Shown: one piece after another, positions 1-11,924 of the stretch
Position numbering within the stretch: position 1 is the stretch's first letter
How the letters are laid out: every line of letters begins with the position of its first letter
Assembly (NCBI RefSeq): GCF_030867095.1
Contig: NC_081825.1
Span: 51,512,501 to 51,576,500 of the forward strand
Length of the DNA stretch: 64,000 nt
From: Alligator mississippiensis
Lineage: Eukaryota > Chordata > Crocodylia > Alligatoridae
Direction of reading: 5' to 3'
Program-made: the position numbers and the translations under genes
The notes under the pieces: model-generated
Database searches by the model: none
The model's input: the letters and a program-made list of their open reading frames with translations, nothing else
What the model was told of the DNA's origin: nothing

Positions 1-250
1 TGGGCACAAACTGATTGAGGATCACTTCAGGCTAGACATAAGGAAAAACTTCTTTATAAGCTGAGTGCTGAGGGTTTGGAACAGGCTCTCCTCATAGGTG
101 GTACAGTCATCCAACCTGGAGATCTTCAAAAAGTGTCTTCATGCCCATCTTACTGGGATCATCTGATCCCAGCAGTCTTTCCCGTTCAAATGCAGGGGGT
201 CTGGATGGTCCTTTTCAACCCCTAACATCTATGAAATTATGAAACTATGA
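1..250 (+). mobile_element. CR1 LINE, 3' end only
   Basis: This is the last part of a CR1 non-LTR retrotransposon, cut by the window edge. It reads as the C-terminal end of the CR1 reverse-transcriptase protein (the '[14 protein letters not shown]' region, as ttcaggctagacataagg) and then the CR1 3' untranslated end: 'gggatcatctgatccca', a 'gggggtctggatggtcc' stretch and a tail of short ATGAAA-type repeats. The same sequence closes the better-preserved copies near 52.4 kb and 62.8 kb. It is decayed and not functional. Confidence 0.85.
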
Positions 251-479
251 CTCACTTAAATGGCCTTGAACACCATGAAGACTGCCACCTTCACCAAGAC
301 CCACCAAAGCTAAACTGACTGGATATTAATCGATGGCAGTCTGTGCTGAAAGCTTCCTCAATGCAATAATCACTTATTTTGCTACTCTTAAAGCAGCTCT
401 GCTGCAGCCATTTCTAATTGTGCACTTGCATTATGGTCCAAATCCACCATTCATTCTTTGCTTCAAGGTAACTAACTAG

Positions 480-1699
480 TATGATCTCACCAGAGATAGA
501 CATGTGCTTTGTCCTCAATGTGGGCTATAACTTCCCATCTTTCCTCATTGTCATCTCTAGTGAAATTTGTCTCAACCTGGGCCTTCCTTCCATTCCCATC
601 TCCTTCAGCTCCCATAGCCATTCCCTTTATGCCACCACTTCTAACTTCTTCCTTCTGCCTTTCTCCTGCTCCCTAGAGAACACCCAATCCATTTCAGTCA
701 TCTATTATCTCTTCATTTTTAATTCCCTTCCAGCTCCTGGCAATCATGAAACTGGGATCTTCATCTGACACTGCCTCTCCAGCTGCCCTCTCTTTACAGA
801 GGCTTCTCCTTCTCTCATGCACTGTGCCCTCAGTCAGGCCACAATTGGAAGTATTGAGCATCTCTTCATCCATGCTTGCCCCTCCCATCCATTACTCTTC
901 TGCCTTCCCATTCTTTCTTCTCTTTTCAACATCTGGTTCTAAGACTCTCTCCTCCTTCATGGTGCTGTCATCTATCATTCGTCCAACTTTTTCTCTCTGA
1001 AATTCCTCTCTGGTATTGATATCTGGCTCTCCCTCTCTTCCTGTTCTTACATCCTGATTACTCATCTCATCCTTTAACTGCACATTTCCTCCATATTGTC
1101 TCTTCATTTGATTTACATCTCCAGGTAAATTCTTAGATAACCAAAAGGGCCGTTATTTTGACTTGGTCTTTACCAAATACTGATCTTTCTCTCTTTGATA
1201 TTTCTGTTCCTGCATTTCCCCATATGCTTCCTCTTTTTGCCCTGTTATTTGGCCATTCCATGACTTCAATCAATGTTGATGATTCTTATCTGCTCGGTCA
1301 TCGTCCTAGCCAAACAACTCTTCAACTTAATTCGTCTCCCACCTCTACAATCCCAGCTGCCTCTTCATCATCTTTGACTCACTCCTCAAACCTTCTCCTC
1401 CTTTTGCCTCTGCTTCTCTCCCCACAAAGAATGCCACCAATTTCCTCCAAGGAAAAACTGACACTACAACGTGACCTTCCTCACCCTTTTGGCCTTTCAT
1501 CCCCTTTTGTTTCTCCCCTTCCCTAAATTTTCTGACCTACCACAGACAAATGTTTCTCATCTGCTCTCTTCCTCTTTTCTTATCACATGTCTCAATATCC
1601 CCAGTCAATCCCTCCTCTTACTCTCTTCCTGATCTTTCACTCTCCTTTGGCTCTTTCCCTATATAATATAAACAGGTTTAGGCTTTTATATCTTAAAAA
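480..1699 (+). other. Pyrimidine-rich stretch, probably upstream part of an L2-like LINE remnant
   Basis: The plus strand is strongly C+T rich for over 1 kb. Such skew is typical of the sense strand of old L2/L3-type LINE coding sequence. It runs directly into clearer reverse-transcriptase remnants at 1.7-2.9 kb. I cannot align specific endonuclease motifs here, so membership of the same element is inferred from composition and continuity. The short open frames in this stretch have no recognisable product. Confidence 0.35.
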
Positions 1700-2940
1700 C
1701 AGACCTTAACTCTACATGAATCTTAAGCTATCACCCCATCTCCATTTTCCCTTTCTTTTTTAAGTTCACCGAACATGCTGTTGACAATCACTGTCTCAAA
1801 TTCCTCAGCTCGTTCTATCCTAGACCATCAACGATCTTGCTTTTATCCTCTGCACTCTGGAGACTTTGGCAAGAATTGAAGTAATGACTTCTTAGCCCAA
1901 ACCAGAACCAGTAGTCCATCTTCATCCTTTATCTGTGAGCTAGCTTTGACGAAGCTGACCATGTCCTACTTCTTGAAATCTGTTGCTTCCCCAGCTTCCA
2001 TAACTCTGTCCTCTCCCAGATCTGCTGTTACCTTTGAAGGATCTTCCTCAACTCTCAGTCCAGCTTTTGGTATGGGTGTCATAGGACTCTGGCCCTGGTC
2101 CCATTCTCTTCTACTTTATTTCTGGTATCAACAACTGTTGTCTTTTGTTATCTGTGAAATCACAGGTATACTTAACCACTCCAGACCTGTTTACTTCTGT
2201 ACTTCTGACATCTCCTCAAAGATGGCTAGACATTATTCCAACATCAAAATAGCTAAACCAAAGCTCTTCATCTCCCCATCTCTAAACCTACTTTTCTGAT
2301 AACCTGATAAGTGTGGACAACACTGCTATCCTACCTGTCACTCAGGACTATAAACTGGGCATCATCTTGACTACAGTTCTCTTTCTTGAGTATTACTCCA
2401 GATTATGTCTACATCTTGTAGATTCTTTCTTCATAAAAATCTGTATGAACAAGCAAAGCACTGCTGTGAAGGATGAAAGGAAAGTTATGTGCAGAGTTAC
2501 TTCATTGCAGCTGAATCTGGTGTAATTGTTTTATTTGCTTGTTCCTATTCCACAGTAAATAAAGCTAAACTGTACCACCTCTTTTCATTCAGGGGAAGAT
2601 AACTAGTTTAGCTTCACTTACTGCAGGCTACAAGGGGAGAACGGTGGAACTGTTACACTGGATCAGTTGGTGCATGCTCTTGAGTGGCAAGTCTCCTCCC
2701 CTTTATCATGAATGCGTCCGTCTGTCCTTTAAGATGCAGCTTTTCCTATCCATCCTCACAGCCAATATTCCTGTAGAGACACCCATCAGCTCATGTTTCA
2801 GTTATTGCAACATCCTTTTCTCTTGGCTTTGACACATGCAGTCTTGTTCCACTGATATCGCTCCAGCATGCTGCCACAAAGATACTTTTCCTAGCCATTG
2901 CTTTAACCATGCTTCACCTCTATCACATCAAATATATGAG
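1700..2940 (+). pseudogene. Decayed L2/L3-like LINE reverse transcriptase
   Basis: Three reverse-transcriptase landmarks fall in the same reading frame. A 'YHPISIFP' match to the NYRPISLLP motif starts at 1729. 'SFDEADHVLLLEI', matching the AFDTVDHxLLL catalytic-region motif, lies at 1942-1980. 'FSYCN', matching the SRLDYCN motif of the C-terminal region, lies at 2797-2811. Between them, near 2075, 'ggtgtcataggactctgg' is a degraded form of the [10 protein letters not shown] segment. Stops and indels interrupt the frame throughout. The family is L2-like by the spacing and pyrimidine-rich codon use; L3 or another CR1-group clade is possible. It is much older than the CR1 copies in the window. 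Confidence 0.65.
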
Positions 2941-3025
2941 GCCAGATTTTTTTTTTACCTACTGGGTACCTAAGCACAATTTTATTCCATCCTGTTCAAG
3001 TCCCTGAAAAAAAACTGTTAATATA

Positions 3026-3151
3026 AAAAGTGGTTGGGTTCTCCTCTTCCTCATTGTTTTTTTGTGGGTCAGTCTTAAGAGTCAGAGGATGGTGATCCTT
3101 AAGAATGAGCCACAAAAATCAGCAACAAACAGGAGGACCCAACCACTTTTT
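3026..3151. repeat. 126-bp imperfect hairpin
   Basis: The outer arms, aaaaagtggttgggttct at the left and ggacccaaccacttttt at the right, are reverse complements. An inner pair (ttttgtgggtcagtcttaag against cttaagaatgagccacaaaa) extends the foldback to nearly the whole segment, leaving a short loop near 3080-3097. This may be a small foldback MITE or a microRNA-like hairpin derived from one. No target duplication was recognised. Confidence 0.6.
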
Positions 3152-3337
3152 GTACTAACAATTTTCCGGGGACCCAAGCAGGGTAAAACAGGATTGCATC
3201 TAATATGTGGAACAGAACCCAATTCACATTCAAGGCCCCTCATAGTATATCAAAACTACATGAGAAATGAATGGTACAGCAGTCAGCTACCACAATGATG
3301 CCACACTCCATCACCTACTTGTCAGATTTTCAGACAA

Positions 3338-3520
3338 GCATCTTTATGCTTTCTCCACTATTGCAAGACAAGGATTTCTTAGGGTGATATCTTTTATTGG
3401 ACTGGCTGTAGAGTTGGACTAGAATTAGACAAGTTTTTGAATCAGGTCTGACTGATACAGAATGTCTTGCATTTGAAAGCATGTCTAACTATCACAACTA
3501 TACAGGTGGTCCTTGCCTCT
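3338..3520 (-). repeat. Dispersed sauropsid-type repeat with 'tattggactgg' core
   Basis: On the minus strand this reads '..gacaaacttg-type..ccagtccaataaaagatatcacc', which resembles a dispersed repeat I remember from turtle and crocodile sequence ('..agcttgtct..ggtccaataaaagatat..'). It has no coding content. Family name and exact limits are unknown, and the match rests on memory of that consensus. Confidence 0.4.
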
Positions 3521-3524
3521 TGCA

Positions 3525-4960
3525 TAATTCCTGGACCATCACTCTAACACTTCTCCAGTATTTTCTCTGACACTAGGAAGGTGTTCCTTGTTACCAACCA
3601 CAAAGCAACCTTGTTATCCTCTTTTAAAATTCTCCTTAAAACTTTCCTTTGCTCTGATGCCTGCAAAAATACCATGACAACAGTTAGGCTGCTAGTGTGC
3701 AACAACTGCTATTGTAAACTGACCAATACTGGCATATTGTTTCCACGTGTTCCACTTTCTCTTTGTTCTGTTTGTCCAGCACCTACTGTGATGAGTTCAT
3801 AAAGCACCACGAAGAAGTCTTCGAATAGAATAATAAAAACAACAATGCTAACTAACTTAGTTTCACTGAGGCAAACGTGCATAAGTTATGTAGATATCCT
3901 CATCTTTGCCCTAAGCAAATTTCTCTCTCAGTAAAACCAGAGTACCTCATTTTCACTGTATTTTTACCTCACATACAGGTTACCTAACCTGAAGCAAAAA
4001 AACCCCACCACCATGGAATTTTTAGTGGGAAGGACAAGGCATTATTTGGGATGGTGCATCAACAAAGTAAATTCCCTTGTGGGACAGGATAACCCCAGGG
4101 GATTGTAAATAGGATACAGATCCTTTCGTCTTTGTATTGTCAGGTAAATCTTGCCCAGCTTGGAAGTGACTGAAGGCTGTGGCTGCCCAATGGCTCTTTA
4201 GTATCTCCTATTTGAGGTGAATTTCATTCATGTGTAGGTTTTTCCCTCCTTGCCCAAGTAACTCCACCTTTGCTGCTTTTACTCCTTTTACAACCAAACT
4301 AGTTAAAAGGATACATTTATAGGCTGAATGTTATCTTGTGAAAGGTATATCCTAAAAATAATACCAGCTTCTCTGCTGAGAGTTCGCTTATGGTTTACAG
4401 TAGATAAAATGTAATCGCACACACGTATACCTCCATCCACCCCCAAATTTCAGGTTGTCTGTCAATTTTGCAGTTAATAAGAAGTTGTGCTCCATTGAGT
4501 TTACTATGTCACTAAAACCCTTGCAGTCTTAACTATACAAAGCCTACATTGTCTGTGCAAGGATACTAAGATGTGCCTGACCTTGGCAGGAGCTAGGTGT
4601 ACCCAGAACCATGTTATTAAAAAAAATTACAACAACAGAAAAAAATATTCTTTTAGGCTTTTACAAGGAAAGATAAAGAACAGTGCCATTACTACTTAGG
4701 CACGCAACAATCCCTTGCCTACTTGGTCAATTTTAAAAGCATGAAAAATTGCACCTAAAATATAGATACAGAAATGTGAAGGACAGAGCAAGGTGTTCAG
4801 ATTTGTGCTTTTGGCTCAAGCACATCTTTAAATGTAAACTTCCTGAAATCTTGAATGTAAACTTCCTGAATAAGAGATAATCTAAGCATAAGTGTATGTA
4901 GTTAATTATTAAAGGAGTGAAATATTTATTTCCTCGCTAAGGAAATAGAACCAAACTTCC
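3525..4960. other. Unannotated A+T-rich DNA
   Basis: No gene, RNA gene or recognisable repeat was found. Open frames are short and without motifs. There are small A-rich runs near 4620-4650 and an internal near-duplication 'gtaaacttcctgaa' at about 4836 and 4857. Confidence 0.5.
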
Positions 4961-4964
4961 ATTG

Positions 4965-5770
4965 ACATGACCTGGACAAACTTGCAAGGTGGGCGGATCG
5001 AAACCTGATGACATTCAACAGAGAAATGCGAGGTGCTCCACCTCAGGAGAAAAACCCACATCATACTTACAGGCTTATCAGTGCTACACTCACTAGCACC
5101 ATGACCAAAAGAGACTTGGGGGTCATGATTGACCACAAGATTAACATGAGCTACCAGCGAAATGCCACAGTGGGCAAAGCAAATAAAACTCTGGCTTGCA
5201 TGCACCGATGCATCTCAAGCAATACCCAAGAAGACAACCTCCCGCTTTACTTTGCCTTGGTGAGGCCACAGCTGGAGTACTGCATCCAATTCTGGGCTCC
5301 ACACTTTAGAAAGGATGTGGAGAAGCTTGAGAAAGTCCAGAGGAGAGCCACGCACATGATTAGAGGTCAGGAGAACAGGCCGATAGGCATGGGACTCTTC
5401 AGCCTGGAGAAGCAAAGGCTCAGGGATGACTTGGTGGTAGCCTATATGTATGCATCAGGAAGTGAGAGAACATCTGTTCACTAGGGCATCCCAAGGGAAG
5501 ACAAGATCTAATAGTCACGAACTGCTGCAAGACTGTTTTAGGCTGGACATAAGGAAAAACTTCTTTACCGCCTGAGTCTCCAGAGTCTGGAATAGACCCC
5601 CCCCAAAAGTGGTGCAAGCACCTACTCTGGGTAACTTTAAGAAACACTTGGAAGCTTATCTTGCTGGGGTGATCTGACCCCAGCTGACTTCCTGCCCCTT
5701 GGGCAAGAGGCTGGACCAAATGATCTCATAAGGTCCCTTCCAGCCCTGCTGTCTATGAAGTCCATGACGT
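4965..5770 (+). mobile_element. CR1 LINE, 5'-truncated
   Basis: The frame starting at 5008 carries the C-terminal third of the CR1 reverse-transcriptase protein: 'KRDLGVMIDHK', 'LACMHRC', 'LVRPQLEYCIQFWAPHF' and 'KVQRRATHMI'. The preceding bases read 'RWADRNLMTFN', which in this family lies shortly after the FADD active site, so the copy is truncated just downstream of the catalytic centre. A frameshift or stop interrupts the frame after 5484. The 3' end follows with 'ggtgatctgaccccagctgacttcctgcc' and 'ggtcccttccagccctgctgtctatgaa'. It is non-functional, as expected for 5'-truncated LINE insertions. Confidence 0.9.
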
Positions 5771-6934
5771 CTAGTAGCAAATCTCCCATTGATTTCAATA
5801 GGAACAGAATTTGGCCCTTATGTATTCATCTTTCATAATCTATGGCAGTGGATCTAATTTTTGTTTACTTGGGTTTTTTTGCTTAGCACAAGAATATAGA
5901 TCATTCTTAATTTGAAAACTCATTTATGCAGCTCAGTGTCACTAGACTGAATTAAAAAAAACAAGATTAAGTTATACCAACACCTATGCCAATGAGTGTA
6001 ATATAGACATTACTGGAGTTTATAGTCTTGATTATAATGCACGTCTCACCCAGGAAAATACATTCATAACTCATTATTCTGAACCAATCTGAATGTGCAT
6101 ATGAGTGCAGAACAGCCCTACTGATATTCAGATCTTTTTCAGCTGCTTCTGAATATGCCACTGTCCAAGTCAACAAGCAGAACTCCAGTCTGCATTTTGC
6201 CATACAATTAACGTCACCAGATGCTAATCTTCCATATGAAATGCAAATCATAAACTTCTGATGTTGAAAGTAAGAATTACTGTATATATTTCTGTTAACC
6301 ATTAGTAACCAGCACAAACTACAGCCAAGAACCTCCTTATAGCTTTTTTCTAGGCTTTAATGATAACAAAGAAAGTATACCAAATATTTAAAACACCCTA
6401 ATAAGGAGAGAGAGATCAATATCCCTGATAGCAGATGTTCATGCTGACTTTACAGAAGGCTTTTTAACATCAGAGGGACAGAAACTGATGCAGCTTCCAC
6501 AGAAAGTGTAAAACAGCAAATTATGACACCAGAAATGGTGACTGGAGAGCAGCAAGCAGGCACAGGTCCTGCTGAGGTCTTGGTGCAGCTTGATTCATGT
6601 ACTGATGAAGAGCCACAGTAAAGTCAAAGTCAAGGGGGCTCCTTGAACTTACCCGATGGCAGCATCTGATTGAATCAGTACCGAATCCCTAGCTCAAACT
6701 GTGGAACAACAGTTCCATAAACATTTGCCAACTCTCAGCTGATTATGATATACAAATAGGATTACAACCTATTCTTTTATTTTTTAAACAAACAGAGATG
6801 TTGCAAACTGGAATGACACAGGATTCATATTTGCATGCCAGATACATTCTGAATACTGCCTTAGAAATACTCCAGACCCAAAACAAGCCGGCATTGTTGC
6901 GTGTTCCTGAAATCCACAATACAGGAGAGGAAGA

Positions 6935-7020
6935 TAAAAAGCCTAATTCTCAACTCACACGGATGTAAACTGTACAGCTGAAATCAATGAAGTTACATTA
7001 GTGCAAAAAAATCTGGCCTA
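6935..7020. repeat. Short old palindromic repeat ('aattctc..gaagttac..tctggcc')
   Basis: The left end reads agcctaattctcaactcac and the right end reads ttagtgcaaaaaaatctggcc, with the core 'gaaatcaatgaagttacat'. This matches a very common short sauropsid repeat of the form 'ggccagattctc..tgtaa..ttgaagtcaatggagttac..atctggcc', whose ends are inverted. Family name unknown. Assignment is by memory of the pattern. Confidence 0.4.
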
Positions 7021-7492
7021 AAAGCAACTCTGAATAAGGGAAGAAAAATGAGAATGCAAGGAAAGTATTTGTCCCTTCACTTATCTTTCAAAAGCTGTGC
7101 TGTCATTCTGAATGTGTAGCTTGTTAGCCCTGTTAGTATTTTTCAAATAGCAGCATATTTCTGGTGTTATCTTATTTTCCTCCCTCAGAATACATGTTGT
7201 CTTTAGCTTTCCAATTTTTTTTACCAGGCTTTGCTTAATACCACAAGTGACCTTTCACCTTTATGACCTGGCACCTGCAGTACTCAGCTATGCTGAGTAT
7301 ATGTATTCCACAGCACTCTGGCAATAGTCTGATAATACAGAAACTTGCTACATATTTGTTGCAACAGCCTCCAAGTGTGTGTTTTCTGCCTCCCATCAGC
7401 ATGTAAAATCAGCAATAGACTTGTAAAGAATAATTGTGGGATTGTCCCATTTACCATTAAGTCAAATCTGGAAGGCTTGATTTAAAGTAGCC

Positions 7493-7585
7493 CTGGGGCC
7501 AGATTCTCCCCTGTGTTACGCCCATGTCATCCTGTGACATCAACTGGGTGCAGTGGTGGAACTTACAGTAAATCTGAGGAGCTGT
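7493..7585. repeat. Second copy of the short 'ggccagattctcc' repeat
   Basis: It begins 'ggggccagattctcccctgtgttac' and ends 'acagtaaatctgagga', giving inverted ends of the same type as the 6.94-kb copy. The inner part differs, so the copies are old. No coding content. Confidence 0.4.
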
Positions 7586-10558
7586 TAGGTCCCTCGCCAC
7601 CCATGTTTAACTGTTACAGATCTGTTTTACATCCCACACCTTAAATTCCTGAAGTCATATGGACAACATCATTCTTTGTCGGCAAAGAAATAATTTCTTT
7701 CTATATGTGCAAGGAGACAAATCATTATCTAACCACATACAAGTAATTCAGATGTAACCAAACTGGTATCATTTAGTCTTAAGTAGTCACTGAAATTTCC
7801 CTAGACAAGGTCCTATTTTTATCGCTTTAACCAGCTCTAGTCGGAGTTCCCAAACAGCTGACCAGTTGATTTGTTATTGCTCATCTAACATAACTGTGTC
7901 ACTGCTACATGTTCTGCTCAAATAGAAGGGTTTGGTTTTGTTTTTAAAGAGAAAATTAAAATTTTCCATGAAGCTATTGAGCACATCAGAAAAGAAACTA
8001 CGGAGAGGTGTTCATCTGGTTTGATATGGAGCTGTACAGAATCGTCTGAACTAAGCCTTGAGAACTGAATGTTCCAGAAATAATTTTTCAGTCTGTTACT
8101 ATCTGGTATGTCTTTACCTTTTTCTCTCAGTCTCTCTCTCTCCCTGGTCTTATATTTTCAAGACTAAGCAGTCAAATGGATTCTGTCAGTCAAAAGTGTT
8201 CTCAAAATTTAGTACAACTAGCTTGCTACTCCACACTGATTCTGTTTTTACAGCAAGTCTTTAAAATGCTCTTTTTTTTCTTTCCAAAAACAACATATAC
8301 CCCACTTTGTTCCTGGCAAACTGCAAAAGAATAAACCCTGGGAAAAGGACATGGAGAGAGCAGTGACTGCACAAAATTTACCTACCTGGATTGTGGCGCT
8401 GAAGTAAGTCTCTGCCCTTAGCACCATTCACAGAGAAGAAAAGAGAAGAAAGAGTTTCTGGGCAGCAACCTAATGCATCTTCTTTTACTAATGCTCTGCT
8501 AAATGAGAAGAGTTGAGCAACTCCTTACAATGCTATTTAGAACAACAGATCTTTTAGCCTTCACTTCCTTGCTTCACTCTGCTTTCTTTAGAGTTTCTGA
8601 GTGCTAAGAGGTGTACAGAGAACTTGCAATTAGAAGTACCAGCTAAGCTAAAACCCTGATTCGCACTGACCTAAGCCGCACATTCCAAAGTGCTAAATAG
8701 GAGTGCTAATCAGAAGGCACTCTCTTTAAACCAAATTCCTGACTAGACATAAAGCATAAAAAAAAGTTAAACTAGTACACTTCCAGAGCCAGTTTCTGCC
8801 TATTGCCTTGGTAATGCCTGCAAGATCTCAGGAGCCCACACTGAAACTGTGACTGAGAAGAAAATGTTAAGTGTCTCATCTCTGTTAGCTTATTTTTTTC
8901 CTTCCCCCTCCCTTGTTCTCTCTTCTCACAGTAGCAAGGTTGTCTCTTGTATACTCCCTGCCCTTAAACTCACCAAACCAGATTTCTACTCCCAACACAA
9001 GCAACTTCCCGTAAATCTGAACTGAAATTTTATCCTGTTCACTGAGCTTTTTGCTGGCTGAAGGCCAGTGCAGCATTCCTGTTGTTTTAGGAGTACAAAT
9101 ACCTGCCTTTCCTTTAAAAAAAAAGTAAAAAGAGAGAGAGAGGGAGGGAACCTGAAGAAAGGTAAAAAAAGAACAAGAGAAACTTTTGGAGGGACAGATT
9201 TTTTTTCTTTAGGATTTTTCAGGGTGGGGATTATGTTCATCTCTCTATTTTTAAAGGAATAAAACATTCCCAGTGAATATTGGTAAGACGGCAAACTTCC
9301 TCCAGGATGATCACCCTCTAGGTAGATTTGGATTTTAAAAGAAACTAAAGCAACAGTACTGTACTCACCTGAGGCACAGTGTAGTTCAAGGAGTGCAGGG
9401 AGTTATGTCAAAGAGGGAAGCCCATAAGCATTTCTGATCCAATTTCATCAATGCAATGGGGGTGCTTCTTGCAGAATGAATCATGTTAGCCTCTAATAAC
9501 CTGAAGTAACATCTGGTATCTAGAAAAGGAACAAAAGAGAAACTAGTTTAGAAATAACAGCCTAGCCCTCTTTTAACCTCCATGCAACCTCTCTGATAGC
9601 TGTCTTCAACTCCAAAAGTAGCAATGAAGTTCGACAGTAAACTTTCTCTCCCTGTTTGATATTACCTGCTTCTGCAAGGGTTAAGCAGTTTGATGTAGTT
9701 AAACAAAACACAAACCCCGTTTATAGTAAATGCAACCAGCCAACAGAAATCTATTCATTACTTGTGACTAAACAAACTGGAACAGGAAGCACAAGCCATC
9801 AGAATTTTTTTAAAGTAGTAATTCCAGCTTGCATTGTCATGCAACTGAAAAAAGGGTTTAACTTCTCTCTTTAGCCTTTGTTCAACTAGAGTTCACTTTT
9901 TTTGTTGGAAAGATTAATACAGAAGATATTTAATCATGGGCATACAAACATCTGATGGATCAGTGTTTACTTTTTGCCCTGAATACTGAAAAGAACCTTT
10001 TTATTTGTTTTGTTTAGGGGCATGTTTTTATAGATGATTTTTTTTTTCAAATTCACTTTTGTAACTTATGATTTGAGAACTGGACTTGATATCTAGTTCT
10101 GTTATAGTACTTGCACACAACAGGACTTTAAAACTCAGCAGGATGTTAACAGACATAAAAGTTAATTTTCTAAGATATACAGTTTATTGGAAAATATATA
10201 GTTGGTCCAATTATAAACATCACAAACAATCTTGCCTCTAAGATAATATTAAGGCTTACAAATACTGTAAATAGTGTTCTACAAGGAACTTAAAATTTTT
10301 TTTTATATAAACAAATATTTATGGCTATAAAGCACTGCTGTTTTTGGTAAGTGACGATACTAATCCTACTGTTTTGAGCTTTCTGTTATTTCCTATCCAC
10401 ATTTCTCTAATTTTTTCTGGTAAAGATGGATTACACAATTTTATCTAAGCAAAATTCACACTGACTCACAATCAGCTTTTGCTTGAATAAGAACTGCAGA
10501 ACTAGGCCCACGCAGATGTAACAAAACCAAACAGCTATCTACTGAAATATGACTTTTT

Positions 10559-11790
10559 TAGAGCAAGTCTGCATTAGAAAGCTTTATCAATATAGATACC
10601 AGTGAACCCAATTAGTGTAGGTGCAGTTATAGATGGTAAAAATACTTTTGCCAGTACAGCTTATAATAGTTTCGTAGATGTTTGGGTCGGAAGGGACCTG
10701 AGCAGATCATCAAGTCCGACCCCCTGCTATGGGCAGGAAAGAATGCTGGGGTCAAACGACCTCAGCAAGGTGTCTATCTAGCCTCTTTTTAAAGACCCCC
10801 AGGGTAGGAGGAGTACCACTTCCCTTGGAAGTTGGTTCCAGATCCTAGCTGCCCTGACTGTGAAGTAGTGCCTCCTGCTGTCTAGCCTGAATCTACTCTC
10901 CATCAACTTACGGCCGTTATTCCTTGTTACTCCTGGTAGTGCTCAGGGGAACAGGGACTCTCCCATTGCCTGCTGGTCTCCCTTGGCCAGTTTATAGACG
11001 GCCACCAGATCCCCTCTTAGCCTTCTCTTGTGAAGGCTGAACAGGTTCAGGTCTCGTAGCCTCTCCTCAGAGGGCCTGCCCTGCTGCTCCCTGATCATGT
11101 GAGTGACCCTGCTCTGGACCCTCTCGATGCTGGCCACATCCCTCTTGAAGTGCGGCGCCCAGAACTGGATGGAGTACTCCAACTGCAGCCTGACCAATGT
11201 CATATAGAGGGGGAGGATCACCTCCTTGGACCTGCTCATGATGCATCTGTGGATGCATGGCAAGGTGCGGCTAGCCTTCCTGACTACATCCTCACATTGG
11301 CGGCCTATGTTCATCTTGGAGTTTATAATGACTCCAAGATCCTTTTCTGCCTCTGTGCTGACGGGAAGGGAGTTCTTCAGCCTGTAGGTATGCTGCTGGT
11401 TCTTTCTCCCTAGGTTCAGTACCCGGTACTTGTCAGTATTGAATCCCATGTTGTTCTCATCCACCCACCCCTGTAACCTGTCCAGGTCCAATTGCAGCCT
11501 GTCCCTCCCTTCTAGTGTGCCCACTTCTCCCCACATCTTAGTGTCATCCACAAATTTGAACAAGGTGCTTATAGTTGGGGAGCAAAATATTCTATACCAG
11601 CAACAGTACATTCATGCTACTATGAACTGTGTCTACACTATGGTTCTGTCAACTCTAGGGTTGCTTTACTAGTACAGAAATAATATGATATTGCATTGAA
11701 AAAGGGCCTCCTAGTCTAGACCCAACTATACCAGCAAATGAGTCTGCCTACACAAGGGTTTTCTAGTGAGTATGGTCAGGGATCATACTG
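10559..11790. mobile_element. Short DNA-transposon-like repeat interrupted by a CR1
   Basis: The left piece (10,559-10,665) reads '..gagcaagtctgcattagaaagc..ttttgccagtacagcttata'. It resumes at 11,567 as 'gcttatagttggggagcaaaatattc..tgtctacactatggttctg'. The words 'ttttgccagta..cttata', 'ataccagcaa' and 'gtctacact' fit a non-autonomous DNA element common in reptile genomes. The CR1 insertion splits it. Superfamily and outer limits are uncertain. Confidence 0.45.
10666..11566 (-). mobile_element. CR1 LINE, 5'-truncated, with 7-bp target duplication
   Basis: The frame starting at 11,611 runs on the minus strand through 'FVDDTKMW' (a variant of the FADD active site), 'LDRLQGWVDENNM', 'DLGVIINSKMNI', 'PCIHRCIMS', 'LEYSIQFWAPHF' and 'RRLRGDLVAVY'. 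The 3' end at the left shows 'tttgggtcggaagggacctg' and 'gtccgaccccctgctatgggcagg'. GCTTATA occurs at 10,659-10,665 and again at 11,567-11,573, which fits a target-site duplication. Only the part from the active site to the C terminus is present, so the copy was dead on arrival. Confidence 0.9.
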
Positions 11791-11924
11791 CTTCACATTC
11801 TTGACTGACATCAAAAATGTAGAATAGACTTGGCCGAAATCATGCAAAAAATCATACCACTAACTGCCACTGCTGTAATCAGCAAAGGCAGTCAAAAAGC
11901 CTGAGGCTGAATCAATTCAGGCTC

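Larger units (their letters stand above)
5771..10558. other. Long unannotated stretch with small old repeats
   Basis: No gene is supported in these 4.8 kb. The longest open frames are about 100 codons and show no domain. It is moderately A+T rich with scattered mononucleotide runs, and a purine run (agagagagagagggaggga) near 9130. Two short copies of an old dispersed repeat are listed separately at 6.94 and 7.49 kb. Confidence 0.5.
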
